A DNA stretch of 64,000 nt. It comes from JABCZH01 sp963803775 (lineage in GTDB: Bacteria; Acidobacteriota; Terriglobia; Terriglobales; Acidobacteriaceae). Within the stretch, counting starts at the first letter, position 1, and every line of letters starts with the position of its first letter. Location: NCBI GenBank assembly GCA_963803775.1, contig CAWDNS010000001.1, forward strand, positions 186,001 through 250,000, read 5' to 3'. The notes beneath the pieces are model-generated. The model was not told where the DNA came from, did no database searches, and was given only the letters and a program-made list of their open reading frames with translations. This document shows positions 8,155 to 16,656 of the stretch, in pieces. A program made the position numbers and the translations under genes.

Positions 8155-9150
8155 CTATGTTCCTGCCTTCGCTTTCTTCACTTCTTCAATCAGCGGTGGC
8201 ACGATGTCGAACAAGTTGCCGACCACGGCGAAGTCGGCGATCTCGAAAATCGGCGCTTCCGAGTCTTTGTTGATCGCGATAATAGTGCGTGAACCCTTCA
8301 TGCCGACAATGTGTTGAATGGCGCCGCTGATGCCAAGCGCGAGATACAGTTTTGGCGCAACCGTCTGGCCGGATGATCCAATCTGCCGGTCCATGGGCAA
8401 CCATCCTGAGTCGCAGATGGGACGCGAGGCGGCTAGCTCACCACCCAAGGCTTCGGCCAGCTGCTTGGCCAGTTCGATGTTTTTCTGTTCCTTGATTCCG
8501 CGGCCGACGGAAACAATAATCTCTGCCTGCGTCAGGTCAACCGCTTGCTTTGCTTCTTTGAATACCTCCTGCGGCTTGTTGCGGACCAGACCGTCTGCAA
8601 TATTCACGTTTACCGTCTCCACCGGAGCCGCACTCGCCCCAGCTTCGACTTTGTCGCCGCGGAAGGCTCCGTTCTGAAACGTGACAAACCAGGGCGCGTC
8701 GCAGGCGAAGCTAACATCAGCCGCCAGCTTGCCCTGAAACATCTGGCGAGTGAACAGCAGCTTGGCACCGTCCTTCTTATAGCCGATGCAATCGCTGATA
8801 GAGGTGCGCCCCATAGCAGTTGCCAGCTTGGGGACGAAGTCGCGCACCTGATAGGTATGCGGCATGAGCACCAGCTTCGGCTGTTTGGACTCGATAAATT
8901 GCTTTAGGGCGGCGGAGAAGGCATCGGGAGTGTAAGGCTCGAGTTTGGGTGACTCGACGGCATAGACCTTGGCAACCTTCTTGGCAGCGATTTCGCCGGC
9001 GAAGGCCATTACACCACTGCCTACGACGGCAGCTTCGAGCGTCCAGCCGGTATCGGCGGCGAGAGCCTGGCCGGCGGCGAGCGTCTCCCAGGAAACACGA
9101 TTTAATTTGCCTTCCCTTTGTTCGACAACTACCAGAATTGTGTCTGCCAT
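8155..9150 (-). CDS. etfA: Electron transfer flavoprotein alpha subunit
   Basis: A 331-residue subunit that, with EtfB, binds FAD and AMP and collects electrons from acyl-CoA and other dehydrogenases. The C-terminal FAD-binding domain shows IIVSVGRGIKEQKNIELAKQ, then GELAASRPICDSGWLP and QIGSSGQTVAPKLYLALGIS. It continues with GAIQHIVGMKGSRTIIAINKD, matching the family strongly. The N-terminal half (TILVVVEQREGKLNRVSWE) is the expected variable alpha/beta domain. It follows etfB by 20 bases and precedes ETF-QO by about 90, so the three form an operon. Confidence 0.97.
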   Translation of the reverse strand: MADTILVVVEQREGKLNRVSWETLAAGQALAADTGWTLEAAVVGSGVMAFAGEIAAKKVAKVYAVESPKLEPYTPDAFSAALKQFIESKQPKLVLMPHTYQVRDFVPKLATAMGRTSISDCIGYKKDGAKLLFTRQMFQGKLAADVSFACDAPWFVTFQNGAFRGDKVEAGASAAPVETVNVNIADGLVRNKPQEVFKEAKQAVDLTQAEIIVSVGRGIKEQKNIELAKQLAEALGGELAASRPICDSGWLPMDRQIGSSGQTVAPKLYLALGISGAIQHIVGMKGSRTIIAINKDSEAPIFEIADFAVVGNLFDIVPPLIEEVKKAKAGT

Positions 9151-9170
9151 ATTTCAGTTCTCAGTTGCCA

Positions 9171-9941
9171 CTACAGCACGCGCACTTCGTTTCTCAGTTT
9201 GTCAACCAGCTTCTTGGCCACTTCGCCGGCTGGGCCTTCCAGAAATTCGGTTTGTTTTGTTTTCTGGGGGACGTAGAGCCGCTCGATTTTCTGGAGATTG
9301 GGACTCAACGCAGGCTGGACATCTGCTAAAGCCACTTTGCGCAGCGGCTTGTTTTTCGCTTGTTTGATGCCTATCAGGGTTGCATAGCGCAATTTGTTGA
9401 TGCCGGATTGAATGGTGAGTACGGCGGGTAGCGGCATGTCCACGAATTGAAAGAAACCGGCTTCGAGTTCACGCTTCACGCGAATCCCAGCGTCGTTCTT
9501 TTCGATGTGCATGATGATGGTGGCGTGCGGCCAGCCCAGCAGCTCGGCCAGCACCACACCAGTCTGTGCGTAGCCGTAGTCGTCGGATTGCAGGCCGGTA
9601 AAGATCAGGTCAAACTGTTCGTCTTTGATGGCCGCCGCGAAAGCGCGGGCCGTGTTGACCGCGTCGAGTCCTACGAAGGCATTGTCTTCCAGGTGAATCG
9701 CGCGGTCGGCGCCTTTGGCCAAGGCTTCTCTCAGAACCTGCTGCGAGCGAGCGGGGCCGGAAGTGATAACCACAACTTCTCCGCCGTGCTTCTCTTTCTG
9801 GCGTAGCGCTTCTTCGAGCGCAAAGGCATCAGGTTCGTTGACTTCGTAAGAAACATCTTCGCGGATCCAGGTGCCCGACTCATTCAACTTGAGCGGCGCG
9901 TCTTTCTGCGGCACCTGCTTCATGCAGACCAGAATCTTCAA
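9171..9941 (-). CDS. etfB: Electron transfer flavoprotein beta subunit
   Basis: A 256-residue protein beginning MKILVCMKQVPQKDAPLKLN, the standard EtfB N-terminus. It includes EVNEPDAFALEEALRQKEKHG, the AMP-binding segment AKGADRAIHLED, and FTGLQSDDYGYAQTGVVLAELLG. The start codon is TTG at 9941, supported by AGGAG six bases upstream. It is the first gene of the etfB-etfA-ETF-QO operon. A palindromic intergenic repeat lies just upstream. Confidence 0.97.
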   Translation of the reverse strand: MKILVCMKQVPQKDAPLKLNESGTWIREDVSYEVNEPDAFALEEALRQKEKHGGEVVVITSGPARSQQVLREALAKGADRAIHLEDNAFVGLDAVNTARAFAAAIKDEQFDLIFTGLQSDDYGYAQTGVVLAELLGWPHATIIMHIEKNDAGIRVKRELEAGFFQFVDMPLPAVLTIQSGINKLRYATLIGIKQAKNKPLRKVALADVQPALSPNLQKIERLYVPQKTKQTEFLEGPAGEVAKKLVDKLRNEVRVL

Positions 9942-9951
9942 GGAACACTCC

Positions 9952-9972
9952 TGAGACGTGCAACGTCTCTAC
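9952..9972. repeat. Palindromic GAGACGT-ACGTCTCTAC repeat copy
   Basis: CTGAGACGTGCAACGTCTCT is an inverted repeat (AGACGT-GCA-ACGTCT) immediately upstream of etfB. It shares its core GAGACGT...ACGTCTCTAC with the perfect palindrome at 24434-24461. Both are taken to be copies of one REP-like family. Confidence 0.55.
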
Positions 9973-10038
9973 GAGAACAATGTCGTTGGCAAACCAGTCA
10001 GTATAAATGAGCGGAACGGAACAGAGGAAACTGCCGGG

Positions 10039-10272
10039 CTACTCGGTAAACACAACCGACTGCACACCGGAAATCTCAAAGCGCTTACGGCAGCGCAGGT
10101 TCTTGCAGGCCATCATGTCGTCTTTTCGCAGCATGTAGGATCTGGCCTTGGCAAACTTGGCGCGATCACGGTCGTCCCCGCGGCCAGGAAGTTGCCTTTT
10201 CTTGGTACGCACAAACCAGGTAATTTCATATTCCCCAGACTGCTGGCAGTGGGGACAATTGAGGTTCGCCAT
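10039..10272 (-). CDS. Small zinc-ribbon protein
   Basis: A 77-residue basic protein starting MANLNCPHCQQSGEYEITW and ending with ACKNLRCRKRFEISG. The CPHC and CKNLRC pairs form a likely zinc-binding ribbon around a charged Arg/Lys/Asp-rich centre. The start at 10272 is supported by AGGAAAAG 4-11 bases upstream. An in-frame ATG at 10314 would add 14 charged residues but lacks a ribosome site and sits against a repeat. Function unknown; nucleic-acid binding is plausible but not shown. Confidence 0.7.
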   Translation of the reverse strand: MANLNCPHCQQSGEYEITWFVRTKKRQLPGRGDDRDRAKFAKARSYMLRKDDMMACKNLRCRKRFEISGVQSVVFTE

Positions 10273-10314
10273 CTTCTTTTCCTGGCGTTCGTCGAAAAAG
10301 TCGCGTTCGTCCAT

Positions 10315-10350
10315 GGTGGTTGTTGGTCGTGAGTCCTCGGTCGTTGGCCT
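10315..10350. repeat. Dispersed GTTGG-rich intergenic repeat
   Basis: GGTTGTTGGTCGTGAGTCCT followed by CGGTCGTTGGCC belongs to the same degenerate GTTGG(T/C)C family as the copies near 2061, 5506 and 20864. It lies between two divergent small genes. Confidence 0.45.
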
Positions 10351-10418
10351 ACAAACCTCCAACGCCTTATTTGATTATTGCACGTCGGCCTCAGGTCAGG
10401 TATGGCAAGATGTCACTC

Positions 10419-10583
10419 ATGCCCCGAAAGAAGAAACAAAAGAAGTTTCGCGCAGTCGAAGCGGTGAAGGCGTTGGCGCGGGAGCGGATTGGCGCGCCGA
10501 AGGCATCGCAGATCGTACTAGATGGAAAAAAGAAGAAAGAAAAGCACAAGGAAACGCTGGAAAAGCTATTGGAAGATCAATAA
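10419..10583 (+). CDS. Small highly basic protein of unknown function
   Basis: A 54-residue protein beginning MPRKKKQKKFRAVEAVKALA and continuing with a Lys-rich stretch, ending LEKLLEDQ. About a third of the residues are Lys or Arg, spread along what look like helical segments. The upstream in-frame extension to 10320 reads through repeat sequence and is not credible; an ATG at 10410 would add three residues. No domain is recognised. It could bind RNA, DNA or ribosomes, but this is only charge-based inference. Confidence 0.55.
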   Translation: MPRKKKQKKFRAVEAVKALARERIGAPKASQIVLDGKKKKEKHKETLEKLLEDQ

Positions 10584-10599
10584 AACACGACCTCTCCAA

Positions 10600-10998
10600 T
10601 TACTGCGGTTGCGGACAGCTGGGAACGTTAATGTTGTCAACGGTAGCAGTCATCATGCCCACAACAACGTTGTCCGTGGGATCATTCGTCTTCAATGTCG
10701 CCGAAACGATGGCTCCTCCGCAACCGATTCCGGCCGGAGAGAGCAGCCCTGTGTTGTTGACAATCACGACTTGAGGCGTGTTCGACGCCCACGTCACCTG
10801 ATTGGTTAGGTCCTTGGTCGCTGGGGGATGGACGTATGCCCCCAATGCGCGGAGTTGGACATTGGCGGTTGGATCTGGAGCGCCGAAAATTTCAGCTGAA
10901 GGCGTAATTGTGATCGTCTCCAATTGCTGTCCACTGCTGCAGCTCAGCAATGTCAGCCCCGCAAAGCCAATCCCCAGCAATCCAAACCACCTCTTCAT
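10600..10998 (-). CDS. Short Ig-like lipoprotein
   Basis: A 132-residue protein. The N-terminus MKRWFGLLGIGFAGLTLLSC is a lipoprotein signal peptide with a good lipobox (LLSC). The mature part, for example ETITITPSAEIFG, QLRALGAYVHPP and TWASNTPQVVIVNNTGLLSP, follows the BIG2 Ig-like strand pattern. There are two extra cysteines (GIGCGG and PSCPQ) that may pair. It resembles the larger protein at 753-1397 in design. It probably sits in the outer or inner membrane envelope; no specific function is visible. Confidence 0.75.
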   Translation of the reverse strand: MKRWFGLLGIGFAGLTLLSCSSGQQLETITITPSAEIFGAPDPTANVQLRALGAYVHPPATKDLTNQVTWASNTPQVVIVNNTGLLSPAGIGCGGAIVSATLKTNDPTDNVVVGMMTATVDNINVPSCPQPQ

Positions 10999-11095
10999 AA
11001 CCTCTCCGGCTCTTATTTCGGACTCGCGCCAATTTAGTTCAAACTAACCTGAAAAATCAATAGCCACGCAGTGTCGGGCGGCACATGAATGCCCT

Positions 11096-12130
11096 TTACC
11101 CCTTGACCGTCTCCGCCACAAACCTTGCGAACTGCTTGACATCCGCTTCCGTGGTATCGAACGAGCACATCCAGCGCACCACCGACTCCTCTTCACTCCA
11201 TACATAGAAGAAATAGCGCTTCTGCAACTTGCCAATCGCCCGCTGCGGAATCTGCGCAAATACTCCATTAGCTTCCACAGGGTAAACGATCTTTACCCCT
11301 GGAATCTTTGTGATCGCTTTCGTCAGTAGCCCCGCCATCCGGTTGGCATGTTGGGCGTTCTTCTTCCACAGATCGTCCGACAAAAGCGCTTCAAGCTGTA
11401 CCGAAATAAAACGCATTTTGGAAGCGAGTTGCATGCCCTGCTTGCGCAGATACAGGAAGTCTCCGGCTAGGGTCTTATCGAAGAAGACGACTGCCTCAGC
11501 GCCCATGGCGCCGTTCTTGGTACCACCGAAAGATAGAACATCAATACCCAAGTCGCGTGTGGCTTGGCGCAGGTTCAATCCCAGGCTTACCGCCGCGTTG
11601 GCGATGCGGGCCCCGTCCATGTGTAGAAACATATCCCGTTCGTGGGCAAAGCGTGCCAGGTCGCGAATCTCTTTAGGCTTGTAGACTGTCCCCAGTTCGG
11701 TGGCTTGAGTGATGGAAATGACCTTGGGCTGAACGTGATGCTGGTCGCCGATACCGTGATACGCATGGCTGACGGACTCGACGGTCAGCTTGCCATCCGG
11801 CGCATCGATGAGAACCAGTTTGCAGCCGGTGAACTTCTCCGGAGCTCCGCATTCGTCGGTATGAATGTGGGCCGCGTTGGTGCAAATCACCGCTTGGTAG
11901 GACTCGGTAAGCGCCTTCAGGCTCAGGCAATTGGCGGCAGTGCCGTTAAATACGAGGAAGACTTCCACATCCGTCCCGAAGTGCCGCTTGAACTTCGCGA
12001 TGGCTGCGCGGGTGTAGGGGTCGTCGCCATAGCCTACCGCGTGTCCGGCGTTGGCGCGTGCAACTGCTTTCAGGACATCAGGATGGATGCCGGCATTATT
12101 GTCGCTGGCGAAGCTGCGCGCGGGTTTCAT
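11096..12130 (-). CDS. ltaE: Low-specificity L-threonine aldolase
   Basis: A 344-residue PLP enzyme of the beta-eliminating lyase/threonine aldolase family, which cleaves L-threonine to glycine and acetaldehyde. It begins MKPARSFASDNNAGIHPDVL. It contains VFNGTAANCLSLKAL, HIHTDECGAPEKFTG and MDGARIANAAVSLG, and FGGTKNGAMGAEAVV, whose Lys binds PLP. The open frame extends upstream to 12559, but that part is low-quality translation of a promoter region, and MKPARSFASDNN is the family start. Cytoplasmic. It has no operon partner and lies divergent to the RND efflux genes. Confidence 0.93.
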   Translation of the reverse strand: MKPARSFASDNNAGIHPDVLKAVARANAGHAVGYGDDPYTRAAIAKFKRHFGTDVEVFLVFNGTAANCLSLKALTESYQAVICTNAAHIHTDECGAPEKFTGCKLVLIDAPDGKLTVESVSHAYHGIGDQHHVQPKVISITQATELGTVYKPKEIRDLARFAHERDMFLHMDGARIANAAVSLGLNLRQATRDLGIDVLSFGGTKNGAMGAEAVVFFDKTLAGDFLYLRKQGMQLASKMRFISVQLEALLSDDLWKKNAQHANRMAGLLTKAITKIPGVKIVYPVEANGVFAQIPQRAIGKLQKRYFFYVWSEEESVVRWMCSFDTTEADVKQFARFVAETVKG

Positions 12131-12296
12131 GGCACCAACAATGTAGCAGAGGTGTCGAACACAAAATGATATCTTTCTCTTTCTTTTCCAGTCTAACCGT
12201 GCTTGGTTAGGATGCACTTTACTGTCCCGGGGGCGGCCGAGCTTGGGCCTCGATGCTGGGATGGAAAATACAGGGTTACGTGTTAGGGTACGGGGA

Positions 12297-13421
12297 ATGC
12301 AGCGAACTTCTGTCACTTTCGCCGAACGAAACGGTCTTATCCGAACGCTAAGTCTGAGCTGCGCCCTGGCTGTCGGGCTGTTCTCATTTGCATGCAGCAG
12401 TTCGTCGGTCAAAGGGGCGTCGCCGCAGGACGTTCCCAGCACTCCGGTCAAGATCGCGATTGCCCGGTCAGTTGCGTTGAGCGATACCACTGAATACGTA
12501 GCCATGCTGAAGTCGCGTGACTCGGCGATCCTGATGCCGCAGGTGGAAGGACAGATCACTGAAATACGGGTTCACTCTGGAGATCGCGTGTCCCCAGGCG
12601 CTGTGATGATGCAGATCGATCCCACGAAACAACAAGCCACGGTAAACAGTCAGGAACACAACCGTACGGCGCAGGAAGCGAACCTTAAATGGGCCCAGTC
12701 ACAGTACGAGCGAACCAGCGGACTCTATGCGGCGGGCGTGGTATCGAAGCAGGATCTCGATCAGTCGAAATCCGCTTTGGACAATGCACAGGCGCAAGTG
12801 AGGGCACTGGATGCACAGGTTCAGGAGCAGCAGGTCCAACTCCGCTACTACCGGGTCACCGCTCCTACCAGCGGCATCGTAGGCGATATTCCGGTCCGCG
12901 TGGGCGATCGCGTGACCACGACGACCATGCTCACGACGGTGGACAAGCCGGGCAGTCTTGAGGCTTACATTTACGTGCCAGTCGAGAAGTCTCCGCAGCT
13001 CAAGGCGGATATGCCGGTGCAGATCATCGACGGTACGGGCAATGTGTTGGCCGACAGCCGTATTAGTTTTCTTTCGCCGCAAGTGGACAATACCACTCAG
13101 ACGGTGCTGGTGAAGGCGCGTATTGCCAACAATGAAGACAAGCTGCGCAATTTGCAGTTCATTCGCGCCCGGGTGATTTGGGGAATGCGCCAGGGCCCGG
13201 TGGTTCCAGTTCTGGCGGTTACACGAATCGGCGGCCAGTATTTCGCATTCGTGGCAGAAGAGCAGAATGGAAAGCTGGTAGCGCATCAGAAACCGTTGCG
13301 GGTCGGCGAGATGGTCGGCAACGACTACGTCGTGCTGGAAGGTATTAGGCCGGGCGACAAAGTAATTGTTTCTGGGACCCAATTTCTGGTGGACGGAGCG
13401 CCGGTAGCTCCGCAAGGGTAG
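12297..13421 (+). CDS. RND efflux membrane-fusion (periplasmic adaptor) subunit
   Basis: A protein of about 374 residues. The N-terminus has a hydrophobic export signal ending in Cys (LFSFACSSSS), probably a lipoprotein anchor. The lipoyl/barrel-sandwich half-motif QVEGQITEIRVHSGDRVSPG is followed by a coiled-coil hairpin (TAQEANLKWAQSQYERTSGL to QAQVRALDAQVQEQQVQLRY). The second half-motif, VTAPTSGIVGDIPVRVGDRV, comes next. A beta-barrel and a membrane-proximal domain end the protein. It links the inner-membrane pump encoded 19 bases downstream to an outer-membrane channel not found in this window. Starts at 12243, 12264 and 12297 are all in frame; I chose 12297. Confidence 0.93.
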   Translation: MQRTSVTFAERNGLIRTLSLSCALAVGLFSFACSSSSVKGASPQDVPSTPVKIAIARSVALSDTTEYVAMLKSRDSAILMPQVEGQITEIRVHSGDRVSPGAVMMQIDPTKQQATVNSQEHNRTAQEANLKWAQSQYERTSGLYAAGVVSKQDLDQSKSALDNAQAQVRALDAQVQEQQVQLRYYRVTAPTSGIVGDIPVRVGDRVTTTTMLTTVDKPGSLEAYIYVPVEKSPQLKADMPVQIIDGTGNVLADSRISFLSPQVDNTTQTVLVKARIANNEDKLRNLQFIRARVIWGMRQGPVVPVLAVTRIGGQYFAFVAEEQNGKLVAHQKPLRVGEMVGNDYVVLEGIRPGDKVIVSGTQFLVDGAPVAPQG

Positions 13422-13440
13422 CCAGAAGCTCGAAGTTTTT

Positions 13441-16400
13441 ATGTTCGTCGATTTCTTCATTCGCCGACCAGTTTTTGCGACTGTATGCGCTCTGCTCATC
13501 ATCCTGGCGGGCGCGGCGGTGATTCCCACTCTACCGGTCTCGCAATTCCCCGACCTGGCTCCGCCGCAGGTTTCGGTATCCAGCGGATACACTGGCGCCA
13601 GTGCGCAGACTGTGGAGTCTGCGGTCACCATCCCGCTCGAACAGCAGATCAACGGGGCGCAGGGAATGAAATACCTGACGTCCACCAGCGGGAACGACGG
13701 TTCCAGCAATATCACTGCGACTTTCGATCTGGACCGCGACCCCGATCTCGCCGCTGTCGATATTCAAAACCGGGTGAACACGGCTCTGGGGCGGCTGCCT
13801 GCCGCGGTCAAGACAACAGGTGTCACCGTCGCCAAATCGTCGCAGAATTTTGTGCTGGGCGCGGCGGTATATTCCCCGGACGGGCGCTACACGCCGCTGT
13901 TTATGAGCAACTACCTGGACGTTTATGTACGAGACACGCTCAAGCGTGTCCCCGGTGTTGCCGACGTCTTTGTGTTCGGCGAGCGCAAGTATTCGATGCG
14001 GTTGTGGCTCGATCCCGAGCGCATGGCGAGCCGCTTGTTGACCGCCACCGACGTGGTCAACGCTCTGCAAGAACAAAACGTAGAAGTGGCAGCCGGACAA
14101 GTGGGGCAGCCGCCGATCAAGATAGGGCAGCAGTTCCAGATCAGTGTTCGCGCCGTGGGCCGGCTCAGCGAACCGGTACAGTTCGAAAACATCATTTTAA
14201 AAACCAATGCCGATGGCACTCTGGTACGACTGAAAGACGTTGGCCGGGCTGAACTTGGGGCCGAGGACTACAGCTCTGACCTGGTTTATAACGGGCACGA
14301 TTCCGTTGGCATCGGCGTCACCCAGCTTTCTACCGCCAACGCCATCGATGTGGACCATAAGATACTCGCCGAACTGGATCGGCTTTCCAAGCGCTTTCCG
14401 CCCGGAATGGTCTATGAGAATGCCTTCGATACCACGGAAGCGGTTACTGAATCAATCCAGGATGTGCTGGTCACACTGATTGAAGCCATCGTGCTGGTGA
14501 TTGTCGTGATCTTCATCTTTCTCGAGGACTGGCGCAGCACCATCATTCCAGCGATCACGATTCCGGTTTCGCTGATCGGGACATTTGCGTTCGTCAAGTT
14601 GCTGAATTTCTCGGTCAACACGCTAACTCTCTTCGGCATTACGCTGGCGACGGGATTGGTGGTGGACGATGCCATCGTGGTAATCGAGAATATCGAGCGC
14701 CATATCCAAGAAGGTGAGGCCGACCCACACAAGGCGGCATCCGTCGCCATGAAGGAAGTCGCGGGCGCGGTGATCGCGACTTCGTTGGTGCTGGTGGCAG
14801 TGTTCGTGCCGGTGGCCTTTTTCCCCGGCACCACTGGCATCCTGTTCCGTCAGTTCGCGCTGACCATCGCGTTCTCTATATCTATTTCTGCATTCAACGC
14901 TTTGACGCTGACACCCGCGCTTTCAGCGATTCTGCTCGGACGCACCCATGGCGGGAAGATCTGGCTCTTTCGCGGAGTGGACAAGATCGTCGCGGCGGTA
15001 ACGAATGGATATCAATCTTCCCTGCGTGTTTTCCTGCGTTTTCGCATGGCCGCGGTGGTGTTGTTCTTCGCCGGGTTGGGGCTTACTTATTTCATCTTCC
15101 AGCGCGTGCCCAAGGGGTTCGTGCCTGAGGAAGACCAAGGCTGGTTTCTGATTGCGGTGCAGTCGCCACCTGGGGCTTCGACGGAGTACACGCGCGTCAT
15201 CGAAGATCAGGTTACTGCGATCATGCAAAAAGATAGCGACATTGAGAATATGTTCGCGATCACCGGGTCTGGGGTAGCGGGAAACGCCCCGAATCAGGGC
15301 GTGATTTATGTGGGGCTGCAAGCGTATTCCAAGCGAAAAGGTCTGGAACATTCAGCCGATGCAGTCGTGAACCGTTTGCGCGAGCGAGTGTCTTCCATTT
15401 CCGGAGCAGTTGTTCTTCCCTTCTTGCCCCCGGCAGTCAACGGACTCGGCCAGATGGGCGGGTTCCAGTTCGAAGTGCAGGACCAGGGCGGCCACACCCT
15501 GGAAGAGCTGGCCAAAGTCACCCAGGATATGGTCCAGCAAGGCGGTGCGCGCAAAGAACTCGCGGGCTTGTTCGCCAGCTTTACCGCGGGCGATCCTCAG
15601 TTCCTGGTCACCATCGACCGCGAGAAAGCCAAGAGCCTGCACGTGCCTCTACAGCAGATTACCGACACGCTGGGCGTTTACATGGGATCGGCGTACGTAA
15701 ATGATTTTGATTTCAACAATCGGTCTTATCGAGTTTATGTACAGGCCGACCAGCAGTTCCGCGCCCAAGCCAGGGACATGAAGCAATACTACGTGCGCTC
15801 TGACGGTGGAGCGATGATTCCGTTGGACAACCTTGTCTCGATTTCGCAAACGGCATCGCCGACGGTCATCAGCCATTACAATCTCTTTCGGTCCTCGGAA
15901 ATCGATGGATCGGCGGCACCGGGTTTCAGTTCAGGGCAATCCATTGCTGCGATGGAAGACCTCAGCAAGAGAATTCTGCCTCAGGGATTCAACTACGAGT
16001 GGTCGGGGATTTCACTTGAAGAGCTGGCTTCCGGCCATACCACGATTCTCCTGTTCGGCCTGGGAGTCTTGGTGGTGTATCTGACGCTCTCGGCCCAGTA
16101 TGAAAGTTTTGTGTTGCCGTTCATCGTTTTGCTGGCGGTGCCGATGGCGATGCTGGGTGCATTATTGGCCCAGTCATTACGCGGCTTGCAGAACGATGTC
16201 TATTGCCAGATCGGACTGGTGATGCTGGTGGGGTTGTCCAGCAAGAATGCCATTCTGATTGTGGAATTTGCCGAGCAGTTGCGGCAGCGCGGCATGCCGC
16301 TGGTGGAAGCGGCGGTGGAAGCCGCCAGAATCCGGTTGCGCCCCATTCTGATGACGTCGCTAGCATTCATACTGGGCGTGGTGCCGCTGATGGTAGCGCA

Positions 16401-16584
16401 TGGCGCTGGCCAGGAAGGCCGCCATTCGGTGGGGACCACGGTGTTTGGCGGCATGATCATGTCCACCCTGCTGAATCTGTTTTTTATTCCGGTGCTCTAC
16501 CTCATCATCGAAGGCTGGCGCGAAGCGCGCGGAGTAAAGGTCGGACACATGGTAGCGCAACCTTCTGAGAGTCCGGGGGACTAA
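13441..16584 (+). CDS. RND efflux inner-membrane pump (HAE1/AcrB-like)
   Basis: A 1047-residue pump, the normal length for AcrB/MexB. It starts MFVDFFIRRPVFATVCALLI and has PTLPVSQFPDLAPPQVSVS, the family N-terminal signature. The proton-relay residues are visible: two Asp in GLVVDDAIVVIENIERH on TM4 and Lys in LVGLSSKNAILIVEFAEQ on TM10. Twelve membrane segments and two large periplasmic loops fit the pattern. It probably exports hydrophobic drugs or toxins using the proton gradient. No TetR- or MarR-type regulator lies next to it, so regulation is unclear. Confidence 0.97.
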   Translation: MFVDFFIRRPVFATVCALLIILAGAAVIPTLPVSQFPDLAPPQVSVSSGYTGASAQTVESAVTIPLEQQINGAQGMKYLTSTSGNDGSSNITATFDLDRDPDLAAVDIQNRVNTALGRLPAAVKTTGVTVAKSSQNFVLGAAVYSPDGRYTPLFMSNYLDVYVRDTLKRVPGVADVFVFGERKYSMRLWLDPERMASRLLTATDVVNALQEQNVEVAAGQVGQPPIKIGQQFQISVRAVGRLSEPVQFENIILKTNADGTLVRLKDVGRAELGAEDYSSDLVYNGHDSVGIGVTQLSTANAIDVDHKILAELDRLSKRFPPGMVYENAFDTTEAVTESIQDVLVTLIEAIVLVIVVIFIFLEDWRSTIIPAITIPVSLIGTFAFVKLLNFSVNTLTLFGITLATGLVVDDAIVVIENIERHIQEGEADPHKAASVAMKEVAGAVIATSLVLVAVFVPVAFFPGTTGILFRQFALTIAFSISISAFNALTLTPALSAILLGRTHGGKIWLFRGVDKIVAAVTNGYQSSLRVFLRFRMAAVVLFFAGLGLTYFIFQRVPKGFVPEEDQGWFLIAVQSPPGASTEYTRVIEDQVTAIMQKDSDIENMFAITGSGVAGNAPNQGVIYVGLQAYSKRKGLEHSADAVVNRLRERVSSISGAVVLPFLPPAVNGLGQMGGFQFEVQDQGGHTLEELAKVTQDMVQQGGARKELAGLFASFTAGDPQFLVTIDREKAKSLHVPLQQITDTLGVYMGSAYVNDFDFNNRSYRVYVQADQQFRAQARDMKQYYVRSDGGAMIPLDNLVSISQTASPTVISHYNLFRSSEIDGSAAPGFSSGQSIAAMEDLSKRILPQGFNYEWSGISLEELASGHTTILLFGLGVLVVYLTLSAQYESFVLPFIVLLAVPMAMLGALLAQSLRGLQNDVYCQIGLVMLVGLSSKNAILIVEFAEQLRQRGMPLVEAAVEAARIRLRPILMTSLAFILGVVPLMVAHGAGQEGRHSVGTTVFGGMIMSTLLNLFFIPVLYLIIEGWREARGVKVGHMVAQPSESPGD

Positions 16585-16656
16585 GAAACACCCAGTGGAT
16601 CGAGCCTGACATCTTGCTTCCCGGCCAGCAGCTATAATCTCCAGGTCTTCGCCGCC

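Noticed and set aside
12131..12559. N-terminal extension of threonine aldolase
   Set aside because: Runs through the divergent promoter region; family start is at 12130.
15649..15876. Small minus-strand frames within the RND pump gene
   Set aside because: Shadows of a 1047-residue coding gene.
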